A stretch of 64,000 bases of DNA. Source: CBDDLD01 sp965230605. Its GTDB lineage: Bacteria; Bacteroidota; Bacteroidia; Flavobacteriales; Flavobacteriaceae. A model generated the notes under the pieces. That model was not told the DNA's origin. It ran no database searches and was given only the letters and a program-made list of their open reading frames with translations. Made by a program: the position numbers and the translations under genes. Numbering within the stretch: position 1 is the stretch's first letter; each line of letters opens with the position of its first letter. Below, one piece after another: positions 27,721-35,496 of this stretch. The stretch spans positions 1,736,001 through 1,800,000 of the forward strand of contig CBDDLD010000004.1 in NCBI GenBank assembly GCA_965230605.1, read 5' to 3'.

Positions 27721-29574
27721 TTATTCTTCAACGATATCTAGTTCTACTTTTAGATTGTTAATAATGAATTCTTGTCGAGAAGGTGTGTTTTTTCCCATAT
27801 AGAATGCTAAGAGTTCTTCTATAGACATGTCCTTATCTAACATCACCGGATCTAGTCGCATATCATCGCCTATAAAATGCTTGAACTCATCCGGAGAAAT
27901 TTCACCTAACCCCTTAAATCGTGTGATCTCTGGTTTAGGCTTTAACTTTTCTATAGCATCTACACGCTCTTGTTCAGAATAGCAATAAATGGTTTCCTTT
28001 TTATTACGCACTCTAAAGAGAGGGGTTTGTAAGATATATAAATGACCTTCCTTAATCAGTTCCGGGAAGAACTGTAAAAAGAATGTGATTAGTAATAATC
28101 GAATGTGCATTCCGTCTACATCAGCATCTGTAGCTATAACAATGTTATTATATCTAAGGTCTTCTAAAGACTCTTCAATATTAAGCGCAGCTTGTAAAAG
28201 ATTAAATTCTTCATTCTCATACACGATCTTCTTACTCAACCCATAGCTGTTGAGAGGTTTTCCTTTTAAACTGAATACAGCTTGAGTATTGACATCTCTA
28301 GATTTAGTAATACTTCCGGAAGCTGAATCTCCCTCAGTAATAAATAAGGTAGTTTCTAAGTTACGCTCATTTTTTGTGTCTCCAAAATGTACACGACAAT
28401 CTCGAAGTTTCTTATTATGGAGGCTTGCTTTTTTAGCACGTTCTCTAGCTAATTTTCGTATTCCGGATAACTCTTTACGTTCGCGTTCGGCCTGAAGAAT
28501 TTTGCGTTGTATCTTTTCTGCAGTATCCGGATTCTTATGCAAGAAGTTATCTAAATTCCTCTTGACAAAATCATTTACATACGTACGAACGGTAGGCAAA
28601 CCACCTCCCATGTCCGTAGACCCTAATTTTGTTTTTGTCTGACTTTCAAAAACAGGCTCCATAACCTTTATAGATACAGCAGACACTACAGACTTACGAA
28701 CATCAGAGGCATCATAGTTTTTACCATAAAACTCTCTTATGGTTTTCACTAATGCTTCTCTATAAGCAGCTAAGTGCGTCCCTCCTTGAGTTGTGTTTTG
28801 ACCGTTAACAAAAGAGTGGTACTCTTCACTGTATTGTGTTTTATGATGTGTTAGTGCCATTTCAATATCATCGCCCTTAAGGTGGATGATTGGATATAGT
28901 ACATCAGATTCATTAATGTTCTCAGATAATAGATCTTTAAGTCCATTTTCACTAAAAAACTTTTCTCCATTAAAAATTATCGTCAGACCCGGGTTAAGGT
29001 AGACATAGTTTTTGAGCATGCGTGCTACATACTCATTTCTGTATTTATAATTTTTAAAAATGGTATCATCAGGAACGAAAGATACTTTAGTTCCCTTTCG
29101 CCTTGAAGTATCTTCTAATAAGTCTTGATTTTTAAGTTCTCCTAGTTCGAATTCAGCAGATGCTGACTTTCCTTCACGAGTAGATTCAACTCTAAAATAA
29201 GTTGACAATGCATTTACAGCTTTAGTACCGACACCGTTAAGCCCGACAGACTTTTTAAATGCTCTGGAATCGTACTTACCTCCGGTATTCATCTTAGAAA
29301 CAACATCTACAACTTTCCCCAATGGAATACCACGGCCATAATCGCGGACGATTACTTTATTTCCTTGTATGGATACCTCTATGGTCTTACCCGCACCCAT
29401 AACATACTCATCTATAGAGTTGTCGAGTACTTCTTTTAGAAGAATATAAATACCATCATCAGCAGAAGAACCATCACCCAGTTTTCCGATATACATACCA
29501 GGACGCATTCTGATATGTTCCTTCCAATCGAGCGAACGTATATTATCTTCGGTATAGTTGGACTGTTGGGCCAT
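27721..29574 (-). CDS. parE: DNA topoisomerase IV subunit B
   Basis: A 617-residue GHKL ATPase subunit if started at ATG 29574 (MAQQSNYTEDNIRSLDWKEH). An upstream in-frame start would add 16 hydrophobic residues that do not fit the family. RDYGRGIPLG and GLNGVGTKAVNALS form the ATP pocket, and the TOPRIM domain shows FITEGDSASGS and DADVDGMHIRLLL. MRPGMYIGKLGDG near residue 30 is the N-terminal arm. It is 3 bases upstream of parC and surely co-transcribed with it. A possible promoter box overlaps the stop codon of the SRPBCC gene about 100 bases upstream. Confidence 0.93.
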   Translation of the reverse strand: MAQQSNYTEDNIRSLDWKEHIRMRPGMYIGKLGDGSSADDGIYILLKEVLDNSIDEYVMGAGKTIEVSIQGNKVIVRDYGRGIPLGKVVDVVSKMNTGGKYDSRAFKKSVGLNGVGTKAVNALSTYFRVESTREGKSASAEFELGELKNQDLLEDTSRRKGTKVSFVPDDTIFKNYKYRNEYVARMLKNYVYLNPGLTIIFNGEKFFSENGLKDLLSENINESDVLYPIIHLKGDDIEMALTHHKTQYSEEYHSFVNGQNTTQGGTHLAAYREALVKTIREFYGKNYDASDVRKSVVSAVSIKVMEPVFESQTKTKLGSTDMGGGLPTVRTYVNDFVKRNLDNFLHKNPDTAEKIQRKILQAERERKELSGIRKLARERAKKASLHNKKLRDCRVHFGDTKNERNLETTLFITEGDSASGSITKSRDVNTQAVFSLKGKPLNSYGLSKKIVYENEEFNLLQAALNIEESLEDLRYNNIVIATDADVDGMHIRLLLITFFLQFFPELIKEGHLYILQTPLFRVRNKKETIYCYSEQERVDAIEKLKPKPEITRFKGLGEISPDEFKHFIGDDMRLDPVMLDKDMSIEELLAFYMGKNTPSRQEFIINNLKVELDIVEE

Positions 29575-29677
29575 AAACACAAGAAAAATTTGATGAAACG
29601 CTAATATAAGACTATACCTCAAAAAATGAAATACAGCCTACACAAAGTAATTAACAATAAGCCTGCAATTTTGTTGA

Positions 29678-29685
29678 CAAAATTA
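29678..29685 (-). promoter_or_regulatory. Possible -7 box of the parE-parC operon
   Basis: Minus-strand TAATTTTG matches TAnnTTTG and includes the stop codon of the upstream SRPBCC gene. It lies 104 bases before ATG 29574, a long leader, so the assignment is tentative. Confidence 0.35.
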
Positions 29686-30138
29686 CGTCAAAAATTCTGC
29701 ATGATTTTTAAGGGCAATTGAGCGACTTGTTAAAAGTTTTTTCATATACCTTTTGAGAAATAACACATTAGCTATTCTACCTAGAAATCCATAAGGTGAT
29801 ACAAAATGAAATTTATCTATCATTAGAGTTTTATAACCTTCAGATTGAAAAATGTGTTCATGTGTAAATGATTTAAATGCGCCTTTTACCATTTCATCTA
29901 CAAAATAGTGAGGAGAATCTAATACTGTTATTTTAGAAGTCAGTTGCTGCCTCAAGCCAAAATGAATAGCTTCCCAAGTCACCCATTCATTAAGAGATAT
30001 TAATCCAGAAGTTTTACCAGCTATAGCTTTTTCCTTAGAATGCTTTAAAGATTCTTGATGAAAATCGATGTCACGAGCCAGATCAAAACACGTTTTAATG
30101 TCTGCGTCTATTACTGTTTTTATCTCAATTTTCGGCAT
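29683..30138 (-). CDS. SRPBCC (START-like) family protein
   Basis: A 151-residue single-domain protein of the helix-grip SRPBCC fold: ARDIDFHQESLKHSKEKA in the first helix region, a middle strand set, and KFHFVSPYGFLGRIANVLF before the long C-terminal helix. Such proteins bind hydrophobic ligands; relatives are often called cell division inhibitor, a name without clear support here. Its ATG shares one base with the stop of ychF (TAATG on the minus strand), so the two are translationally coupled. No catalytic residues can be named. Confidence 0.7.
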   Translation of the reverse strand: MPKIEIKTVIDADIKTCFDLARDIDFHQESLKHSKEKAIAGKTSGLISLNEWVTWEAIHFGLRQQLTSKITVLDSPHYFVDEMVKGAFKSFTHEHIFQSEGYKTLMIDKFHFVSPYGFLGRIANVLFLKRYMKKLLTSRSIALKNHAEFLT

Positions 30139-31232
30139 TAAACATTGAATAAGAAGTGCATGACATCACCGTCATTTACGATGTAATTCTTCCCTTCCAC
30201 ACGCATTTTACCCGCTTCTTTTACTTTAGCCTCACTTCCCAAGTTGACATAGTCATCATATGCAATAACTTCTGCTCTAATGAATCCTTTTTCAAAATCT
30301 GTATGAATTACACCAGCAGCTTGAGGCGCAGTAGCGCCAATAGTAACGGTCCATGCTCTTACTTCTTTAACTCCTGCGGTAAAATAGGTTTGTTGATTTA
30401 ATAATTTGTAGGCTGCACGGATCAGTTTTGAAGATCCAGGTTCTTCTAATCCAATATCTTCTAAGAACATTTGGCGCTCTTCGTAGTCTTCTAACTCATT
30501 AATATCTGCTTCCGTGCCCACCGCAAGTACTAAAACTTCTGCCTTTTCATCTTTTACAGTTTCTCTTACTTGCTCTACATATGCATTTCCTGTAGTTGCA
30601 GACGCTTCATCCACATTGCATACGTACATCACTGGTTTGTCTGTAATGAATTGAAGTGGTTTTACATATTCTACATAGTCTTCTTCTGAAAACTCTAATG
30701 TCCTTACTGAATTGCCTTGTTCTAGAGCTTCTTTGATCTGAAGTAAAACAGCCTCTTCTTTTTGAGCTTCTTTATTTCCTGTTTTAGCAGCACGCTTAAC
30801 TTTATCTAATTTCTTCTCAGCAGTTTCTAGGTCTTTAAGTTGAAGCTCTATGTCTATTGTCTCTTTATCTCTCACAGGATCTACACTACCATCTACATGG
30901 ACAATATTATCATTATCGAAACAACGTAACACATGTAAGATGGCATCCGTTTCTCTAATATTACCTAAAAACTGATTTCCTAAACCCTCTCCTTTACTTG
31001 CGCCTTTAACAAGACCTGCAATATCAACGATTTCTACTGTAGCCGGTATTACTCGTTCGGGATTTACCAATGATTCTAACTTAGATAATCGGGTATCAGG
31101 AACATTCACCACTCCAATATTAGGTTCAATAGTACAAAATGGAAAATTGGCACTTTGTGCTTTAGCATTCGATAGACAATTGAACAAGGTTGACTTTCCT
31201 ACGTTAGGTAATCCTACAATTCCGGCTTTCAT
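30138..31232 (-). CDS. ychF: Redox-regulated ATPase YchF/OLA1
   Basis: A 364-residue Obg-family P-loop ATPase of normal length. GLPNVGKSTLFN at 7-18 is the Walker A motif, VEIVDIAGLVKGASKGEGLG the G3 region, and the family-typical replacement of the G4 motif (CNVDEASA near 205) explains the ATP preference. A TGS-like domain ends the protein (GVIHTDFEKGFIRAEVI). It associates with ribosomes and affects stress responses. A TACATTTG box lies 24 bases upstream of the start, and the SRPBCC gene follows with a 1-base overlap. Confidence 0.95.
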   Translation of the reverse strand: MKAGIVGLPNVGKSTLFNCLSNAKAQSANFPFCTIEPNIGVVNVPDTRLSKLESLVNPERVIPATVEIVDIAGLVKGASKGEGLGNQFLGNIRETDAILHVLRCFDNDNIVHVDGSVDPVRDKETIDIELQLKDLETAEKKLDKVKRAAKTGNKEAQKEEAVLLQIKEALEQGNSVRTLEFSEEDYVEYVKPLQFITDKPVMYVCNVDEASATTGNAYVEQVRETVKDEKAEVLVLAVGTEADINELEDYEERQMFLEDIGLEEPGSSKLIRAAYKLLNQQTYFTAGVKEVRAWTVTIGATAPQAAGVIHTDFEKGFIRAEVIAYDDYVNLGSEAKVKEAGKMRVEGKNYIVNDGDVMHFLFNV

Positions 31233-31255
31233 AAATACATTGATTTTTGCGACTG

Positions 31256-31263
31256 CAAATGTA
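31256..31263 (-). promoter_or_regulatory. -7 box of the ychF operon
   Basis: Minus-strand TACATTTG, an exact TAnnTTTG match, 24 bases before the ychF ATG at 31232. Confidence 0.6.
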
Positions 31264-31333
31264 ATTAATTATACCCATTTATCAGCACAAAAGCTGCTTA
31301 GAAAACACCTATTGAAAACAGATAATATTTTTT

Positions 31334-31349
31334 TGGCACGCTGTTTGTT
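31334..31349 (+). promoter_or_regulatory. Sigma-54-like promoter before the arginine-rich secreted protein gene
   Basis: TGGCACG, four bases, then TTGTT. The -24 element matches the sigma-54 consensus (TGGCACG) exactly, while the -12 element reads TTGTT where TTGCW is expected. No exact TAnnTTTG box is seen before this gene, unlike most genes in the window. Single weak mismatch at the critical GC makes this tentative. Confidence 0.4.
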
Positions 31350-31391
31350 TCATGATTAGTGTATTAATTTAAAACCCATTAATCATGAAAC
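31347..31391 (+). repeat. 12-bp perfect inverted repeat spanning a start codon
   Basis: GTTTCATGATTA (31347-31358) and TAATCATGAAAC (31380-31391) are exact reverse complements. Three more pairs (one G-T) extend the stem inward, leaving a 15-base AT-rich loop. The ATG at 31385 lies in the 3' arm. If both arms are transcribed, the start codon would be sequestered in a hairpin; otherwise it may be a DNA-level operator. Confidence 0.65.
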
Positions 31392-32638
31392 GAATATTTT
31401 TATTTTTAGCAAGTATTTTAATAAGTACTACGGCTTTTGCCACAACCAACACATCAGTAGAAAATTCAACAGCGAATCGATTTGTGAGAGGTTATGGTAA
31501 TTCTTTCATATTCGTTGAAGGTGGTGTTGAATTCTCTGTCTTTGCTGATGGTCAGTTTGATTTTTATATGCCAAACTATGGACCAGATGTAAGTGTAGGG
31601 GTTAACACACCAGGATTCTCATTGAGTTTTAATACTGGTTTTAATTATAACCCATACGTACAGTACGATGATTACGGTGCTGTTATTCAAATTGAAAACG
31701 TACCTATCTTCTATGATTACTACGGAAGAATTGTTCAGGCTGGTAATATATTTATCAACTATAACAACTTTGGTTATGTGAGTCGTGTTGGCGGGTTATA
31801 TGTGCACTATCGCAATCGCGTATTTACTCACTGTACAGGTTTTATAAATAGTTTCAATACAGCATATATCTACAGGCCATGGCACCGTTTTTATGTGGTT
31901 CCACCGGTAAACTACTGTGTTGTTTATGCGCAACCATATCGTAGATATTACAGACCAGTAAGGCACATCTATTACAGACCATACACAAACAATGTGCGCT
32001 ACAGCTACATTAATGGAAGACGTGGTAATAACGATAGATTTAGTTACAGACGTGGTACATCACAGCGCACCTCTAGATATGCTCAAACCCCAAGGAATGA
32101 GCGTGAACGCAACATAAGAAGAACAGTAGAGCGTCAGCGCGTGAGAAGCGTTAGAAACAATGATCGTTTAGCAAGTACTTCGACAAGAACACGTTCAGAC
32201 GTACGTACAAACAGAGGAAGAAATGATGCAGGAGTACGTAATGGTAACACTACTAGAACACGTTCTAATACGCGTACTGTTAGAGACAGAAATAATGCAA
32301 CAGTTAGAAACAATAGTACTAGAGTTAGAACTAATAGAAATACAAATGGTTCAAAGGTGCGAACTAAAACCACACGAAGTACAACCCGCACTCAGGTTAA
32401 AGCACCTAAGTCACAAACAAAGACGCGAAAAAGTGTGACCAGATCACAATCTCGTGTGTCTAAATCTACGAAGCGAAATAATACGCAAATTAGAAAACCA
32501 AACGCTTCTAAAAAACGTACATATAATAAGAGAACGCCTCAGCGTAGTCAACGTAAGGCAGTTACTCAAAGTAAAAGAAAAAAATCGTCTGCAAGATCTG
32601 GCAGAAGCTCATCAAAAAGAAGCAGGTCTAGATCTTAA
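31385..32638 (+). CDS. Secreted protein with arginine-rich low-complexity tail
   Basis: A 417-residue protein of unknown function. Residues 1-19 are a signal peptide ending ...STTAFA. About 30-205 is aromatic- and glycine-rich, strand-forming sequence with many Tyr, Asn and Phe and two cysteines. From about 206 to the end it is a low-complexity tail of Arg, Thr, Asn, Ser and Lys (runs such as RTRSNTRTVRDRNN), finishing RSRSRS, so the mature protein is very basic. It probably acts in the periplasm or at the surface, where such a tail could bind polyanions (LPS, polysaccharide or DNA); that is inference. It has an unusual promoter region and a bidirectional terminator behind it. Confidence 0.75.
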   Translation: MKRIFLFLASILISTTAFATTNTSVENSTANRFVRGYGNSFIFVEGGVEFSVFADGQFDFYMPNYGPDVSVGVNTPGFSLSFNTGFNYNPYVQYDDYGAVIQIENVPIFYDYYGRIVQAGNIFINYNNFGYVSRVGGLYVHYRNRVFTHCTGFINSFNTAYIYRPWHRFYVVPPVNYCVVYAQPYRRYYRPVRHIYYRPYTNNVRYSYINGRRGNNDRFSYRRGTSQRTSRYAQTPRNERERNIRRTVERQRVRSVRNNDRLASTSTRTRSDVRTNRGRNDAGVRNGNTTRTRSNTRTVRDRNNATVRNNSTRVRTNRNTNGSKVRTKTTRSTTRTQVKAPKSQTKTRKSVTRSQSRVSKSTKRNNTQIRKPNASKKRTYNKRTPQRSQRKAVTQSKRKKSSARSGRSSSKRSRSRS

Positions 32639-32701
32639 GATATCAAAACATAAAACATGATTTTTTTGGTTGGTTAGTTAGGAAAGTCTTGCAAGTCGTA
32701 T

Positions 32702-32759
32702 GCCTCAAAGCACCTTGTGAGGCTTCCTCATTATAGATCCCGCTGTTGCGGGGTCTTTT
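32702..32759 (+). terminator. Two-hairpin terminator between convergent genes
   Basis: A first hairpin pairs GCCTCA (32702-32707) with TGAGGC (32718-32723). A second pairs GATCCCGC (32736-32743) with GCGGGGTC (32748-32755) around TGTT and is followed by TTTT. The second is a classic intrinsic terminator for the plus-strand gene. The flippase stop on the other strand lies at 32758. Confidence 0.75.
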
Positions 32760-34215
32760 ATTTAAGGCGTAAATACTTTTTAATCAGTTTTGATATATCT
32801 TCTGAAACGTCTAAACGATATATTAGAAATACATAGACACTTGTTATTAATAACGATTTTAATATGATGTTTATAATAGGGTGAAACTGAAACTCCCAGA
32901 AGTAAAACAATAACACAAAGGTTATGATTAATAACCCTACTTTCATTGAAGCTTTACTAAATGGTTGCATATGAAACTTCTGCTTTACGAAAACCAACTT
33001 TATAGTGTTATATACGAAAACAGCTAAAAAGGTTGCTAGTGCTGATCCATCTATACCATACAATGGAATTAATATTACGTTAAGTACAATAGCAAGTACC
33101 ACCAACAACACACCAAAATATAAGACCATCCTGTAGTAATTACTATTGAAAAGAATAGCATTGTTATTACCCATAATATTATCGTATAATTTTGCCAAGC
33201 TCACTATAAAAACTACAAATAAGCCTCCCCTAAACTCCTCCGGCAGAATCTCATACAGTTGGTTAATATTTAACACAATACCTAAAAAGATGAGTCCTGA
33301 AATAATCAACAAGTTTAAAGAACTTTTATGATAGAGGTCTTTTAAAGCATTTGTATTGTTCTCATTTAAAAACTTAGCGGTTATAGGCATCATAATCTGA
33401 TGCATGGCACGTTGGGGAACAGCAATAACTGTAGCTATGAATATGGCAACACTATAATAGGCAACCTTTTCTATTTCAAGGATATGCCCTATCATAAACT
33501 TATCAATATCCAGCATTAATGTAGCCACCGAACCGGCAATAATGATAAGTCCTGAATATTTTAAAATAGCTGTGAGATGCTCTACTCGTTGAAACTTTAA
33601 AACCGGTAAGCGTATATAATATGCATATAGTTTCATAAGTAACATACGTAAAATATATACGATGACGACTCCAACAATAAACTGATCTATGGTAATCCAT
33701 TCAAAATTCAATGCAAAAAGTAATACCATCACACCAACCCTATGAGACACTTCCTTTAAGAAGTTACCATATACAGTTTGCATTTGTGTTTTTGACCAGG
33801 CAAAAAATATTTCGAAATAAGCCATAGCAACAGCAACAACAAAAATATGCCATACATAATCATTGACAATAGGGTTTTCCTTAGATAACAATTGTCCTAT
33901 GGTATCATATCCTATATAACCAATAATTGCAGTGGGTATAATTGTAGCCAAAGGAAGAAACAACATTAGCGTGAGAAAACTATTGAGGCTATTTTTGGTT
34001 TTAAATGTGCTGTAATACTTTATAATAGCATTATGTACACCAAAAGCCATGATAGGCATCATAATGTTTGCTGCGGACAAAATAAATGCTATTAAGCCAT
34101 AGTACTTGTCCGACATAAAGTTGGTATACAGAAATAGTGTGTTTATAGCACCTACACCAAAACCTATATATGTACTTATTGTGTTCTTGAAGGATTGATT
34201 AATAACAACACCCAT
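32758..34215 (-). CDS. Polysaccharide biosynthesis flippase-like membrane protein
   Basis: A 485-residue protein with about 12-14 membrane helices, of the MATE/Wzx superfamily (polysaccharide biosynthesis protein). Hydropathy, length and the internal repeat of two six-helix bundles support this. It overlaps the upstream glycosyltransferase gene by 1 base (34215). With YfhO and a GT it forms a small glycan unit separate from the Wzx/Wzy locus at the left. The cargo is unknown. It is the last gene of the operon and converges on the terminator at 32702-32759. Confidence 0.8.
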   Translation of the reverse strand: MGVVINQSFKNTISTYIGFGVGAINTLFLYTNFMSDKYYGLIAFILSAANIMMPIMAFGVHNAIIKYYSTFKTKNSLNSFLTLMLFLPLATIIPTAIIGYIGYDTIGQLLSKENPIVNDYVWHIFVVAVAMAYFEIFFAWSKTQMQTVYGNFLKEVSHRVGVMVLLFALNFEWITIDQFIVGVVIVYILRMLLMKLYAYYIRLPVLKFQRVEHLTAILKYSGLIIIAGSVATLMLDIDKFMIGHILEIEKVAYYSVAIFIATVIAVPQRAMHQIMMPITAKFLNENNTNALKDLYHKSSLNLLIISGLIFLGIVLNINQLYEILPEEFRGGLFVVFIVSLAKLYDNIMGNNNAILFNSNYYRMVLYFGVLLVVLAIVLNVILIPLYGIDGSALATFLAVFVYNTIKLVFVKQKFHMQPFSKASMKVGLLIITFVLLFYFWEFQFHPIINIILKSLLITSVYVFLIYRLDVSEDISKLIKKYLRLK

Positions 34216-35492
34216 TACAACAATTCAGCTAGTTGTTTTGTAAGTTCACGCCTACTGTATGGCTTTAAACCGACACCGTGAGCACGTAAATTTTTACTTT
34301 TATAAGCTTCAAAATACATTAAAATTTGAGATTTTAAAGCTTCCTTGTTCTCATATGTGTAATATACCCCTGTATTTGTACTTGTTATTATTGCCTTAAT
34401 ATCTGAGTCTTTTGGGCCAATTGCCAGAATTGGGGTTTCAGAAACCATATATTCAAACAACTTCCCGGGAATAATAGCCTTTGTGTCTTCGGAATCAATT
34501 TCTATTAAGAGTAATACCTGAGATGCCATTTGGGCTTTTATAGCCTCTTCATGAGGTAAGTAGCCTTTGACATCTAGGTAAGACTTCAGCCCATATCTAT
34601 AAACAGACTCAATAACATCATCACTTGCTACACCGATGAAGTTTAGTTTTAAACACGCTTTAAAGTCGTCAACTTCATTTATTAATTCTGATAAAGCCTG
34701 CCATAACGCTTCTGGGTTACGTTCAGAAAGTAAAGACCCTATATGAGATAAAGAAAATAGTTTATCTTTTTGATCTATTTTAATATTGTGATCATCATAA
34801 CCATTTGTTATTACAGAAATTGGTCGTTTTGTCTTATTTGAAAACTCAGTTTTAGTATAAGGGCTGGTCACCACTATATGATCGGCAGTATTTAAAACTT
34901 CTTGTTCTAGTTGAACATGTCTTTTTCTAGACCTATTGGTGAGTTTCATTTCCTTATGATACCCAATCGTGGTCCACGGATCTCTAAAATCTGCTATCCA
35001 TTTAATGTTCAACTTTTGCTTTAAATTATAGCCTATAAGATGCATACTATGAGGAGGTCCAGTAGTAATTATTGTGTTTATCTTGTTTTCTGTTAAGTAT
35101 GTATCCAAAAAATGTACTGAAGGTTTTATCCAATTTTTTCTTGCATCCGGAATAAAGAAGTTACCTCTAACAAATAAAAGGAAACGTTGCATAAAAGATT
35201 GCTTCTTTTTCTTTGGAATAACTCCAGAACTAATGGTCTTTGTATCCTTACTCGATAAAAATCCGGCATATTTGTAGGGTTCGTTAATGGGTTGTTTAAT
35301 TACCTTGACAGATTCAGGAATCTCACTGGCTAGCTTTTCATCAATGATTGGGTAGCTTGGATTTTCTGGGCAATAGACGATTGGTTCAATACCATAATCG
35401 GGTAAGTATTTAACAAACTTCAGCCAGCGTTGTACTCCAGGCCCTCCTGCTGGTGGCCAATAATATGCAACTATAAGTACTTTTCTTGGCAT
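34215..35492 (-). CDS. GT4-like glycosyltransferase
   Basis: A 425-residue GT-B protein. It opens with VAYYWPPAGGPGVQRWLKF, the glycine loop seen in a flavobacterial GT group, then TTGPPHSMHLIG and WIADFRDPW. The donor domain carries LFEYMVSETPILAIGP near 345, a variant of the usual E-x7-E region. It should transfer a sugar on the cytoplasmic side; donor unknown. It lies 4 bases after YfhO and overlaps the flippase by 1 base, so synthesis and membrane transfer of the product are genetically linked. Confidence 0.82.
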   Translation of the reverse strand: MPRKVLIVAYYWPPAGGPGVQRWLKFVKYLPDYGIEPIVYCPENPSYPIIDEKLASEIPESVKVIKQPINEPYKYAGFLSSKDTKTISSGVIPKKKKQSFMQRFLLFVRGNFFIPDARKNWIKPSVHFLDTYLTENKINTIITTGPPHSMHLIGYNLKQKLNIKWIADFRDPWTTIGYHKEMKLTNRSRKRHVQLEQEVLNTADHIVVTSPYTKTEFSNKTKRPISVITNGYDDHNIKIDQKDKLFSLSHIGSLLSERNPEALWQALSELINEVDDFKACLKLNFIGVASDDVIESVYRYGLKSYLDVKGYLPHEEAIKAQMASQVLLLIEIDSEDTKAIIPGKLFEYMVSETPILAIGPKDSDIKAIITSTNTGVYYTYENKEALKSQILMYFEAYKSKNLRAHGVGLKPYSRRELTKQLAELL

Positions 35493-35496
35493 GGTA

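Noticed and set aside
32134..32660. Several long open frames on both strands inside the arginine-rich protein gene
   Set aside because: They arise from the repetitive arginine and threonine codons of the real gene, have no start context or family features, and overlap it fully.
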